Of a DNA stretch of 64,000 nucleotides, positions 49,191-57,555 are shown one piece after another. The stretch spans positions 1 to 64,000 of the forward strand of contig NZ_JAHBCL010000016.1 in assembly GCF_018390735.1 (NCBI RefSeq), in the 5' to 3' direction. This stretch comes from Fusibacter paucivorans. Lineage in GTDB: Bacteria > Bacillota > Clostridia > Peptostreptococcales > Acidaminobacteraceae. Position 1 is the stretch's first letter. Every line of letters starts with the position of its first letter. The translations under genes and the position numbers were made by a program. A model generated the notes under the pieces. The model saw only the letters and a program-made list of their open reading frames with translations, made no database searches and was not told the origin of the DNA.

Positions 49191-49628
49191 ATGAACTTTT
49201 TTGAACAGGAACTAAGAAAATTTTTCGCAAAAGATCACGCATTCAATGATGTCAAATTCATCGGAAAAGCCTGCTATGGTACTTTGGGTGAGAAGACTAG
49301 AATGAAACTTGAATTTGTAACGCTTGGAACTCATCAGAAATATGAAGGGATCAAGGCGACAGTCATTGATAAAAATGATGGCGTCATTGACACACTCACT
49401 TTGAAATTTTCAGATGCTTGGGGGAAGAAAAAGCTTAATAACCCCAATTTTAGAGATGGCATAGAACCATACATCTGGATTTATAACGAAAAAGCGGAGT
49501 GGTATGCTTACCAGCCGACTAATGCAGATTACAAAGTAATGGCTGAATCGGTGAGTGACTATGCTGAGCTATTCAAAGAGCAGACACAAGAGATGAGAAA
49601 CAGTTATTCCCTAAATCAACAAATGTAA
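49191..49628 (+). CDS. Conjugative element protein of unknown function
   Basis: A 145-residue soluble protein, no known domain by eye. It begins with a helix (FFEQELRKFF) followed by a beta-rich middle (YGTLGEK, LEFVTLG) and a helical end, with a short tail NQQM. ATG 49191 follows GGAGG by 8-12 nt; an in-frame TTG at 49185 is also possible. It lies between membrane components of the transfer system and could be a cytoplasmic accessory. Confidence 0.6.
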   Translation: MNFFEQELRKFFAKDHAFNDVKFIGKACYGTLGEKTRMKLEFVTLGTHQKYEGIKATVIDKNDGVIDTLTLKFSDAWGKKKLNNPNFRDGIEPYIWIYNEKAEWYAYQPTNADYKVMAESVSDYAELFKEQTQEMRNSYSLNQQM

Positions 49629-49636
49629 TGAAGAGA

Positions 49637-49667
49637 GGCATGTCGTGACAAAAACGGCATGCCTTTT
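49637..49667 (+). terminator. Internal attenuator-type hairpin before the VirB6-like gene
   Basis: GGCATGTCGT at 49637-49646 pairs with ACGGCATGCC at 49654-49663, followed by TTTT. The ribosome binding site AGGAGG of the next gene lies 14 bp further on. Confidence 0.7.
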
Positions 49668-49696
49668 CACTTTGATGGAAAGGAGGTAGCTGTCAA

Positions 49697-50599
49697 ATGT
49701 TTATATGGGATTTTGTAATGGGTGATGTCATGGACCAGATTATTGACTGGTTTTATGGTCATCTTGTAGGTTTTCTGGGAGATTTCTTTGCCCAGATGGG
49801 CAACATGGGTGTTGAGCTTTTTGATATGACATGGGTGCAAAGCATTGTGCTTTTTTTCACTTATCTTGCTTGGATGCTGTATGTGGTGGGGTTAGTTGTG
49901 TCTTGCTTTGAAACAGGAATTGAGTATCAATCAGGAAGAGGAAGTGTCAAAGATGCTGCGCTTAATGCTATTAAAGGATTCATGGCAGTGAGTCTTTTCA
50001 CAACTGTACCAATCGAACTCTATAAGTTATCAGTAACTCTACAAAGCAGTTTAACCGCAGGCATTACGGGTCACAATAGCGGTGTTGGTGAACTTGCAAA
50101 TGCAATCATTGGAGAACTGGGAAACATCAGTGACGTTTCAAGCGTAGGCAGTTCAGGTGTGTTCGGTGGACTTTCTACGATAACGAGTCCTATTATGGCA
50201 CTTTTTATTATTATCCTCATGGGATATGCAGTCGTGAAAGTGTTCTTTGCAAACCTTAAAAGAGGTGGAATCCTGCTCATACAGATAGCCGTAGGAAGTC
50301 TTTATATGTTCTCGGTTCCAAGAGGATACATTGATGGATTTATTCAGTGGATAAAGCAAATCATTGGTCTTTGCCTCACGACTTTTTTGCAGGCAACAAT
50401 ACTGACTGCAGGCCTAATGGTGGTAAAAGATAACGCTCTCCTCGGTCTTGGACTCATGTTATCAGCAGGAGAAGTACCAAGAATCGCGGGTGCCTTTGGT
50501 CTAGATACATCAACAAAAGCAAATGTGATGAGCGCGGTTTACACCGCTCAAGCAGCCGTTAATACAACTAGAACGATTGCACAGGCTATACCAAAATAG
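49697..50599 (+). CDS. VirB6/TrbL-like conjugation channel protein
   Basis: A 300-residue polytopic membrane protein with about six TM segments (near residues 45-70, 90-110, 165-190, 195-215, 225-250 and others). It fits the VirB6/TrbL class of the T4SS inner-membrane platform found with VirB4 in Gram-positive elements. The N-terminus is amphipathic and starts within AGGAGG range. It is followed by the two-part methyltransferase and the PrgI-like gene. Confidence 0.72.
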   Translation: MFIWDFVMGDVMDQIIDWFYGHLVGFLGDFFAQMGNMGVELFDMTWVQSIVLFFTYLAWMLYVVGLVVSCFETGIEYQSGRGSVKDAALNAIKGFMAVSLFTTVPIELYKLSVTLQSSLTAGITGHNSGVGELANAIIGELGNISDVSSVGSSGVFGGLSTITSPIMALFIIILMGYAVVKVFFANLKRGGILLIQIAVGSLYMFSVPRGYIDGFIQWIKQIIGLCLTTFLQATILTAGLMVVKDNALLGLGLMLSAGEVPRIAGAFGLDTSTKANVMSAVYTAQAAVNTTRTIAQAIPK

Positions 50600-50621
50600 A
50601 TTAATTGGGAGGATTATAAAA

Positions 50622-50657
50622 ATGTTACGACTGGCGCAAAGGGAGGCGTTGCCATGA
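50622..50657 (+). CDS. 11-codon leader ORF coupled to the methyltransferase gene
   Basis: ATG 50622 with GGGAGG 11-16 nt upstream opens an 11-codon frame whose TGA overlaps the ATG of the methyltransferase gene at 50654 (ATGA-type overlap). It probably only serves translational coupling, or is a remnant. Too short to judge from sequence alone. Confidence 0.3.
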   Translation: MLRLAQREALP

Positions 50658-51316
50658 TTACTATGGGAAGCCTCTTTGATGGAATAGGAGGTTTTCCACT
50701 TGCAGCAGTCCACAATGGTATTGTTCCATTGTGGGCAAGTGAAATTGAGAGTTTTCCAATTGAGGTCACAAAAATAAGATTTCCTGAAATGCTTCACGTA
50801 GGGGATATTACAAAACTTAGTGGAAATACCCTTCCTGTTGTGGACATTATTTGTGGAGGATCTCCTTGTCAGGATTTATCTGTTGCAGGACAAAGAGCTG
50901 GACTTGCCGGTGAGCGATCAGGGCTTTTCATGGAACAGATAAGGATAACGAAAGAAATGAGGATTGAAGATGGAAAACGAGGCAAAACAAATGACCTTGT
51001 GCGACCTCGATTCTTCGTTTGGGAAAACGTCCCTGGAGCATTTTCATCAGCAGAAGGAGAAGATTTCAAAGCAGTTCTTGAGGAAACCGCAAGAATTGCT
51101 GACAACAACATACTTATACCTCGACCTCCGGGAGGGGTATGGAAATCTGCTGGGTGCATTTTGGGAAGTCAATTCTCCGTTGCTTGGAGAGTTCTCGATG
51201 CTCAACACTGGGGTGTCGCCCAACGACGCAAAAGAATCTTTCTTGTCGCAGATTTTGGAGGATACACCGCTCCCAAAATATTATTTGAGCAAGACCGCTT
51301 GCTTAGGAATACTTAG
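50654..51316 (+). CDS. C5-cytosine methyltransferase, catalytic part (motifs I-VIII)
   Basis: A 220-residue protein with the front half of a cytosine-5 DNA methyltransferase: motif I (GSLFDGIGGF), motif IV with the catalytic Cys in PCQ (C72), motif VI ENV (124-126) and motif VIII (QRRKRIF, 190-196). It stops before the target-recognition region and motifs IX-X, which are supplied in another frame by the overlapping gene at 50970. The two chains would together make a full enzyme, as known for the split methyltransferase M.AquI. The overlap is about 350 nt. Confidence 0.88.
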   Translation: MITMGSLFDGIGGFPLAAVHNGIVPLWASEIESFPIEVTKIRFPEMLHVGDITKLSGNTLPVVDIICGGSPCQDLSVAGQRAGLAGERSGLFMEQIRITKEMRIEDGKRGKTNDLVRPRFFVWENVPGAFSSAEGEDFKAVLEETARIADNNILIPRPPGGVWKSAGCILGSQFSVAWRVLDAQHWGVAQRRKRIFLVADFGGYTAPKILFEQDRLLRNT

Positions 51317-52304
51317 AAGGTCGAAAGCTAGAGATAAAGAACTACCATTTCAACTTAAAAAGGCTCTCGAAATTCAGGCAGGTATCGCTAATTTGGATCA
51401 AGATTTATCGAACAATTTGGCAACAGAACTGAGATCATATCACATCAATCAACGAAACGAGGGCATCGATCTAAATGGAATATCAGGTGCGTTAATGGCA
51501 ACTCAAAATATGCAGATGCAGACCTTTATTACAGAACCTATGATTTGCCTTAACGACCAAGGTGGTAATCGGATGGATATCACTGAGAATATTACATCCA
51601 CTTTGAGAGCTTGCATGGGAGGACATCTGCCAATAGTGACTCAGCGTTACAAAGAGGGTGTTGAATTAGAAAAGGAAGAAAATGAACAAGCGCTTCTATT
51701 CGATAATCATGCGAAGGACTGTAGATACACTGGCCCACTAAATGTAGCACCAACTATTGCAGCAACATACGGGACAGGTGGTAATAATGTTCCTTTGGTT
51801 TCAAAACACATGAATGACGAAAGTTATTGTATCGCAAGTAACATCATCAATCGGCAAGATAAGAATGGTGGAAATGGTTGTGGCTTTCAAGAAAATATAA
51901 GCTATACCTTGACTACAGCAGACATCCATGCTGTATGTTCAATCCCGAAAGCCTACCAGAATATCGTTGGAGCTTTGTGTGTAGGTGATGAAAAAGGAAT
52001 TGGAAATCAATATGTGAGTCAAGATAAATGCATAATAGACTATCAAGAGATGACATCTGAGAAAAAAGAGGATACTGAAATTGATAAAAGACTATCCTCA
52101 ATTAATCTTGTTCGGAGATTAACCCCACTAGAATGTGAAAGACTTCAAGGCTTTCCAGATGGGTGGACAGATATACCAAAAGCATCAGATAGTCCGAGAT
52201 ATAAAGCTCTCGGAAATAGTGTAGCAGTTCCATGTGTAGATTTTATTATGCATGGAATTGCTTGTTTTTTGAGAAAAATCAGACAAGAAGAGGAGGAGCG
52301 ATAG
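50970..52304 (+). CDS. C5-cytosine methyltransferase, C-terminal part, overlapping frame
   Basis: A 444-residue protein. Residues 1-115 are encoded in the +1 frame inside the catalytic gene and carry a segment found in phage methyltransferases (SFGKTS at 16-21, YLDLR, LLGEFSMLN, SQILED, PKYYLS, GILRR). The middle (about 120-375) is a repeat-rich variable region, probably for target recognition. The end has motif IX (RRLTPLECERLQGFP, from 382) and motif X (GNSVAVP, 415-421). ATG 50970 has GAGG 7-10 nt upstream; TTG 50964 is possible. It cannot be active alone. Confidence 0.85.
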   Translation: MENEAKQMTLCDLDSSFGKTSLEHFHQQKEKISKQFLRKPQELLTTTYLYLDLREGYGNLLGAFWEVNSPLLGEFSMLNTGVSPNDAKESFLSQILEDTPLPKYYLSKTACLGILRRSKARDKELPFQLKKALEIQAGIANLDQDLSNNLATELRSYHINQRNEGIDLNGISGALMATQNMQMQTFITEPMICLNDQGGNRMDITENITSTLRACMGGHLPIVTQRYKEGVELEKEENEQALLFDNHAKDCRYTGPLNVAPTIAATYGTGGNNVPLVSKHMNDESYCIASNIINRQDKNGGNGCGFQENISYTLTTADIHAVCSIPKAYQNIVGALCVGDEKGIGNQYVSQDKCIIDYQEMTSEKKEDTEIDKRLSSINLVRRLTPLECERLQGFPDGWTDIPKASDSPRYKALGNSVAVPCVDFIMHGIACFLRKIRQEEEER

Positions 52305-52562
52305 ATGTACATGTACCCTGACAATCTGAAAGCTAAAGCCACACTTTGGCTTTGGGAACTAAAAGATATTGGCATTATTGGAGTAGGACTTCTGATTTCT
52401 GTATTTGCACTTTCACAGACTGGAATCTTGGTCCCTATAGTAATAACAGCAGTTTATGCCTTTTTAGCAATCCGATTTGAGGACACGAGTATTTTGGATT
52501 TTATCCGTTATGCCTGTGCTTTTTTTATTTTAAAACCGCAAATGTATGAATGGAGGTTGTAG
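52305..52562 (+). CDS. PrgI/VirB3-like small membrane protein
   Basis: An 85-residue protein with two TM helices (about residues 20-36 and 42-58). Size, topology and position just before VirB4-related genes match the PrgI/VirB3-like component that docks VirB4 at the membrane. It starts one base after the methyltransferase stop (TAG then ATG), with GAGGAG upstream, so it is in the same transcript. The M at 52311 is an alternative start. Confidence 0.68.
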   Translation: MYMYPDNLKAKATLWLWELKDIGIIGVGLLISVFALSQTGILVPIVITAVYAFLAIRFEDTSILDFIRYACAFFILKPQMYEWRL

Positions 52563-52564
52563 AT

Positions 52565-53170
52565 TTGAAAAATAATCGTCAGAAAGAAAAACAAAAGCAG
52601 TCCACAAGGGAGCTTATAGGGATCAATGAAATCACGGACTATAGCATTAAAACGGCATATGGGGAACTAGTCTATTTCATCATTCATCCAACAAACATTT
52701 CTGTTTTATCTGAATCAACAGTCAGTGCAAGGATCTATGCCCTCATGACTGTGCTTAAAGGAATTGCTGAGATCGAAATGCTTTGTCTAAACTCGAAAGA
52801 GAACTTTGATGAAAACAAGCAATACCTGAAAAAAAGAATGGAAGAAGAATCAAATCCAGTGATTAGAAAACTACTTCAAATGGACAGTACCAATCTCGAC
52901 CGAATGCAGGTTCAAATGGCTACTGCTCGAGAGTTTCTAATCATTATTAGATTAAACAGAGGCGATGAGAACAGTCAGAAAGATAAAACTTCAGATGTGT
53001 TTCCTTATCTATCAAGAATTGAAAAAAGCCTTAAGGATCAAGGCTTTACTGCTAGACGAGCAGATAATGCTGACATAAAGCGATTACTCGGAGTCTACTA
53101 CGAGCAGAATGTAACGACAGAGAAGTTTGAGGATTATGATGGCGAAAGGTGGGTGATTATTGGTGATTAA
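52565..53170 (+). CDS. Conjugation protein upstream of VirB4 (unassigned)
   Basis: A 201-residue soluble protein. It begins with a charged, coiled-coil-like stretch followed by a mixed domain (ITDYSIKTAYGELVYFIIHP), and resembles the N-terminal accessory domain that precedes VirB4 in some Gram-positive elements; I cannot name a family with confidence. TTG 52565 is preferred, 9 nt after GGAGG at 52552-52556, since the ATG at 52550 sits before that site. In the T4SS operon, between PrgI-like and VirB4 genes. Confidence 0.55.
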   Translation: MKNNRQKEKQKQSTRELIGINEITDYSIKTAYGELVYFIIHPTNISVLSESTVSARIYALMTVLKGIAEIEMLCLNSKENFDENKQYLKKRMEEESNPVIRKLLQMDSTNLDRMQVQMATAREFLIIIRLNRGDENSQKDKTSDVFPYLSRIEKSLKDQGFTARRADNADIKRLLGVYYEQNVTTEKFEDYDGERWVIIGD

Positions 53171-53208
53171 TGAATCGATTCCAAATCCTTTTGCAAAATA
53201 TACCAAGG

Positions 53209-53217
53209 TGGTATAAT
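53209..53217 (+). promoter_or_regulatory. Extended -10 promoter of the GIY-YIG gene
   Basis: TGGTATAAT at 53209-53217 is a perfect extended -10, with TTTTGC at 53189-53194 (17 bp) as a possible -35. It gives this gene its own promoter inside the transfer operon. Confidence 0.65.
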
Positions 53218-53274
53218 CAATGCATTAGTATGTACAAATGATTCGTTGATTAAACTATTTTGAGGTGAGTTGAA

Positions 53275-54072
53275 ATGAAGAAATTGCTGAGCTATGATTT
53301 CGAATATATCCAAGATATTAATCCAATTTTAGATGAATCGGGTAAGATTCAAGAGTATTCTCCGCAAGAAAATTACAGTAAAAAGGATTCTTTTGAGTTG
53401 AATAAACATGGTTCAGGTACATTTTGTAAATTTTCAATACATTCGAAATGGTCGGGAGTAGCAGGGGTATATGCGTTTTTTATCGATGACATACTTGTCT
53501 ACATTGGTCAAGCAGCGGATTTTGCTCAAAGATTCAATATGGGGTACGGGAATATTTCACCCAAAAATTGTTTTATTGGGGGCCAATCTACTAACTGTAA
53601 GATAAACAAAATGGTACTCGACTCTATTAAATCGGGGCATACAGTCTCTGTGTATTTTCATAGAACTCATGATTATAATAAAGCTGAGAGGGAACTCATT
53701 AAATACTATAAACCTCAGTATAATACAGCGCTTAATAATGATTTGGATACAGCGCAAATAAATACTATTAGGAATCAGACGACATCTTCAAAACAAGCTG
53801 AAGTGGTTGAGATTAAAAATAAGTCGGTGAACCCATCTGTCTCGAAAGTGAGGGAATTCATTCAAAAAGAAATCGAAATTGCAAAAGCACAAGGAAAAAA
53901 AGATCTCGTAATTCGTTCGGGAGATATTCATCAGACGTTAAAGATGGCAAATGCAATGCCAACAGTGTGTTCCGCAATGAGGACGTTAGATGGAGAATAT
54001 AAGTATGAGGTAATAGAAGAACCACCAAAGGGTAATGGATCAAGATTAGTTTTTAAGTATATTTTTAATTGA
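53275..54072 (+). CDS. GIY-YIG nuclease family protein
   Basis: A 265-residue protein. Residues about 60-160 form a GIY-YIG domain: GVYAFFIDDILVYIGQAADFAQRF with the two Tyr, a following Arg, and a distal Glu in KAERELIKYYKPQYN. The C-terminal domain (about 175-265; SGDIHQTLKMANAMPTVCSAM) resembles a small DNA-binding module that I cannot name. It has its own promoter and a following terminator and so forms an independent cassette between the PrgI-side genes and virB4. It might be a homing-type nuclease or defence/anti-competition cargo. Confidence 0.78.
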   Translation: MKKLLSYDFEYIQDINPILDESGKIQEYSPQENYSKKDSFELNKHGSGTFCKFSIHSKWSGVAGVYAFFIDDILVYIGQAADFAQRFNMGYGNISPKNCFIGGQSTNCKINKMVLDSIKSGHTVSVYFHRTHDYNKAERELIKYYKPQYNTALNNDLDTAQINTIRNQTTSSKQAEVVEIKNKSVNPSVSKVREFIQKEIEIAKAQGKKDLVIRSGDIHQTLKMANAMPTVCSAMRTLDGEYKYEVIEEPPKGNGSRLVFKYIFN

Positions 54073-54119
54073 ATGCTATCAATTACCAAACCGAACTAAT
54101 TTAAATACAATATATTAGG

Positions 54120-54154
54120 CAGCTTTGAAGAATTTTCTTTGAAGTTGTTTTTTT
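54120..54154 (+). terminator. Terminator between the GIY-YIG gene and virB4
   Basis: CAGCTTTGAAGAA at 54120-54132 pairs with TTCTTTGAAGTTG at 54135-54147 (three G-U pairs), followed by seven T residues. Transcripts of the transfer operon must pass it to reach virB4. Confidence 0.75.
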
Positions 54155-54176
54155 ATTGCAAAGAAAGGGTGAGTGA

Positions 54177-55997
54177 ATGAAAAAGATAAAAACCAATGAT
54201 ATGACGGGAAGTGAAGTAAAATCATTTGTCGATATGATTGCTCCATCAGTCATCAAGTTCAACGTGGACCATTTTATTTGTGGCAACACGTTCCGCTGTG
54301 TTTGGGCACTTCGAGAGTATCCGACAAGCACCAATGAGCAAGCAATTCTAGGACACTTGGGAGAAAAAGATGGTGTTACACTGCGTATCTATACAAGACA
54401 GGTGACAGCAACTGAAGAAAAGAAAATTATTCATAATGCAGCTAATAAGAACCGCATGCATTCCACAAGCACGAATGACCTTCAGCAGACCGTCACCGCA
54501 GAAAGTAACCTTCAAGATGTGGTTACCTTGGTATCTACCATGCACCGAAATAGAGAACCATTACTTCACTGTGCTGTTTATATTGAACTTACTGCTAGTG
54601 ATATGGATGGCTTAAAGCTCTTGCAGACGGATGTTCTGACTGAGCTTGTAAGGAGCAAATTGAATGTGGATCGGTTGATGCTTAGACAGCAGCAGGGTTT
54701 TATGTGTGTTGGGCCAACGGGTAGAAATGTGTTCGGCAGTCAGTATGAAAGGGTGCTTCCGGCATCATCAGTCGCCAATCTATATCCCTTCAACTATTCG
54801 GGGAAGACCGATAGCAATGGCTTTTATTTAGGCAGAGACAAATATGGATCCAATGTCATTGTAGATTTTGACAAGAGAGATGATGACAAAACCAATCCGT
54901 GTATCCTCATCTTGGGGAACTCCGGGCAGGGCAAGAGCTATCTTTTGAAACTCATTTTGTGCAACATACTGGAATCTGGCAAGAATGTCATCTGCCTTGA
55001 TCCTGAGCATGAGTATGTGGAGCTCGCTGATAACATCGGTGGATGCTTTGTAGATTTGATGTCTGGTGAGTACATGATCAATCCGCTTGAACCCAAAACA
55101 TGGGATGAGGGTGGATCGCCACAAGATAAGGATGCACCCATTGCTTTTAGACAGGCAACAAAACTCAGTCAGCATATTTCATTCTTAAAAGACTTCTTTA
55201 GATGCTATAAGGATTTTGATGATAAGCATATTGATGTCATTGAAATTATGCTTGGCAAGCTATATATCAAGTGGAATATCAGTGACAATACCAATTTTAA
55301 AAGCTTAAGTTCCAATGACTATCCGATCCTTTCAGACCTTTACCAATTGATAGAAGAGGAATATCAAAACTATGACAAAGGCAAATTTCAACTTTATACG
55401 ACAGAACTGCTTCAAGAAATACTTCTTGGGCTCCACTCCATGTGTCAGGGTGCTGAAAGTAAATTCTTTAATGGACACACCAACATCTCATCGAATCGCT
55501 TCATAGTGTTTGGTGTAAAAGGCCTGCTTCAAGCGAGTAAAAATGTCAAAAACGCTTTGCTTTTCAATATACTTTCCTTCATGAGCGACAAGCTTCTGAC
55601 GGAAGGCAATACAACTGCAGGTATTGATGAACTCTATCTGTTCTTAACCAATCTCACTGCAATTGAATATATCCGAAACTTTATGAAACGTGTGCGTAAG
55701 AAAGAATCATCGGTTATTCTAAGTTCTCAAAACCTTGAAGATTTCAATATCGAGGGGATCAGAGAACTGACAAAACCGCTGTTCTCCATTCCAACGCATG
55801 CGTTTTTATTTAATGCTGGCAATATCGACAAGCAGTTTTACATGGACACCTTGCAATTAGAAGAGTCAGAATACAACCTCATTAAGTTCCCTCAACGTGG
55901 CGTCTGCTTATATAAGTGTGGGAACGAACGATACAACCTTGCCGTACATGCACCGGCATATAAAGAAAAGCTGTTTGGAAAGGCAGGTGGAAGATAA
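54177..55997 (+). CDS. virB4: VirB4/TraC-like conjugation ATPase
   Basis: A 606-residue ATPase that powers type IV secretion in conjugation. Walker A GNSGQGKS is at 247-254, and the Walker B region (TAGIDELYLFL) follows near 475, with C-terminal QNLED as the arginine-finger region. It lacks the TM helices of VirD4 coupling proteins. The N-terminal about 230 residues are the usual VirB4 platform domain. It follows a terminator and overlaps the next gene by one base. Confidence 0.9.
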   Translation: MKKIKTNDMTGSEVKSFVDMIAPSVIKFNVDHFICGNTFRCVWALREYPTSTNEQAILGHLGEKDGVTLRIYTRQVTATEEKKIIHNAANKNRMHSTSTNDLQQTVTAESNLQDVVTLVSTMHRNREPLLHCAVYIELTASDMDGLKLLQTDVLTELVRSKLNVDRLMLRQQQGFMCVGPTGRNVFGSQYERVLPASSVANLYPFNYSGKTDSNGFYLGRDKYGSNVIVDFDKRDDDKTNPCILILGNSGQGKSYLLKLILCNILESGKNVICLDPEHEYVELADNIGGCFVDLMSGEYMINPLEPKTWDEGGSPQDKDAPIAFRQATKLSQHISFLKDFFRCYKDFDDKHIDVIEIMLGKLYIKWNISDNTNFKSLSSNDYPILSDLYQLIEEEYQNYDKGKFQLYTTELLQEILLGLHSMCQGAESKFFNGHTNISSNRFIVFGVKGLLQASKNVKNALLFNILSFMSDKLLTEGNTTAGIDELYLFLTNLTAIEYIRNFMKRVRKKESSVILSSQNLEDFNIEGIRELTKPLFSIPTHAFLFNAGNIDKQFYMDTLQLEESEYNLIKFPQRGVCLYKCGNERYNLAVHAPAYKEKLFGKAGGR

Positions 55998-56485
55998 TGA
56001 ATACCCAGAGAAATCTAGCGGAACTTAAAAAGAAGAAGGACGAGATCATTGCTGACATGAAGGCTTGCATTACCTATGCACCAGATCAAGTAAATGATCT
56101 GCTATGCCTAATGGAGCGATATATAAAAGCAGAGACAGAAGAAAGGCAAAGACTTATTGGCCAGATTAGAAGATGCATGGATGGAGAAATCTATGATAAT
56201 CCTTTTGAGGCCTATTATTGTTATTCAATCGATGACATTGAAAGATTCGACCAGATCCTGAGCAGTTTTATCAATCAAAGTAAGGGCCTTGGCTATAGAC
56301 AATTGGAGCTTGAAACTGAGGTGCAGCAGGTAGTAAAACAACTTAATCATTTGAATGCCAGTTGCCGTGACGAGTTAATTGATCCTTACAGAAGAGAAAA
56401 GCTAATAAATCTGTTTGAAGAAGTCGGAAAGCTTCGAAACATTGATGGCATCAAAGGAACTATCAATAATCAGCGAACATGGTAA
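55997..56485 (+). CDS. Conjugative element protein, helical, unassigned
   Basis: A 162-residue protein made mostly of charged helices with coiled-coil character (residues 1-50 and 90-140). It has no TM helix and no motif that I recognise. The start ATG shares its A with the virB4 stop (TAATG). As it sits directly after virB4, it may be an accessory of the ATPase. GGTGGAAG precedes the start. Confidence 0.55.
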   Translation: MNTQRNLAELKKKKDEIIADMKACITYAPDQVNDLLCLMERYIKAETEERQRLIGQIRRCMDGEIYDNPFEAYYCYSIDDIERFDQILSSFINQSKGLGYRQLELETEVQQVVKQLNHLNASCRDELIDPYRREKLINLFEEVGKLRNIDGIKGTINNQRTW

Positions 56486-56496
56486 GGTGGTGAACC

Positions 56497-57546
56497 ATGG
56501 ACCTACGAGATCAGAAATTTGGAATTGAAATTGAAATGACGGGCATTACAAGACAAAGAGCTGCCGAGGTGCTTTCAGAATATCTTGGCGGATATACGGA
56601 TTATGAGGGAGGTGGGTACGGCACTTATACTGTTGCAGATAATGAAAATCGAAAGTGGAAACTGGTCAGCGATGCCAGCATTCAGTGCCAGAAAAAAGTG
56701 GGGAATCGCAAGCAGATTGCCGACCGAGATTACAGTGTTGAACTGGTAAGCCCGATTTGTAGGTATGAGGACATTGAAAAGATTCAGGAGATGATTCGAG
56801 TGCTTAGAGAGGCAGGGGCTTTCAGTAATAGATCCTGTGGCATTCATATTCACATCAATGCAGCACCCTTTGAAGCTTATCAGCTCAGGAATTTGGTGAA
56901 CATTATTGCTTCAAAAGAAGATATGGTCTACCGAGCTTTACAGGTGGATTCGCAGAGAGAACGGCGCTATTGCAAGAAAATAGATCCAGAGTTTCTCGAA
57001 AGCATGAACCGCCAAAAGCCCAAAACCATAAATCAAATGCAGAACCTGTGGTACAAGGGGAACGATGGTAGCTATCAGCATTATCATGACAGTAGGTATC
57101 ACTGCCTTAATCTTCATTCTGTCTTTCAAAAGGGAACGATTGAATTCAGAGCGTTTAATGGAGCTCTTCATGCAGGTAAGGCGAAAGCTTATGTTCAGTT
57201 CTGTATGGCAATTACAGCGCAAGCCTACAACCAACGCTCAGCAAGTCCTATCAAAACGGTATCAGACAATGAAAAATATACGTTCCGTGTTTGGCTACTT
57301 CGCCTTGGTCTTATCGGAGATGAATTTAAAACAGCACGAAAGCATCTGCTAGATCATCTTGAAGGGAACATCGCATGGAAGTCCCCAGAACAGGCCATTG
57401 CACAGAAAGAAAGGCTTCGAAAGAAAAAAGAGCAAGAGCTCATTGAACCTAGTGAATCAGTAATAAATCAAACGGAATATGTAGCCATTGAAGAAATTCA
57501 GCAGGAGGAAGAGTCTCCTGCTTTTTCTATGTCTATGGGAATGTAG
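56497..57546 (+). CDS. Amidoligase-family enzyme (ATP-dependent peptide/amide ligase)
   Basis: A 349-residue protein of the amidoligase family (COOH-NH2 ligase related to glutamine synthetase). EIEMTG at residues 11-16 and the HIHINA and FRAFNG-type motifs (IEFRAFNGALHAGK) fit the family's nucleotide/metal site. Members are predicted to form amide bonds on peptides or metabolites. It is immediately followed by a gamma-glutamylcyclotransferase, a pairing seen in conjugative elements of Firmicutes. The tail ends in SMSMGM. GGTGG lies upstream of the ATG. Confidence 0.82.
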   Translation: MDLRDQKFGIEIEMTGITRQRAAEVLSEYLGGYTDYEGGGYGTYTVADNENRKWKLVSDASIQCQKKVGNRKQIADRDYSVELVSPICRYEDIEKIQEMIRVLREAGAFSNRSCGIHIHINAAPFEAYQLRNLVNIIASKEDMVYRALQVDSQRERRYCKKIDPEFLESMNRQKPKTINQMQNLWYKGNDGSYQHYHDSRYHCLNLHSVFQKGTIEFRAFNGALHAGKAKAYVQFCMAITAQAYNQRSASPIKTVSDNEKYTFRVWLLRLGLIGDEFKTARKHLLDHLEGNIAWKSPEQAIAQKERLRKKKEQELIEPSESVINQTEYVAIEEIQQEEESPAFSMSMGM

Positions 57547-57555
57547 GAGGGAAAA

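Noticed and set aside
50964-52304. Methyltransferase pair as a simple frameshift mutation
   Set aside because: The second frame is open and carries a full phage-type domain well upstream of the first frame's stop, which a recent frameshift would not create.
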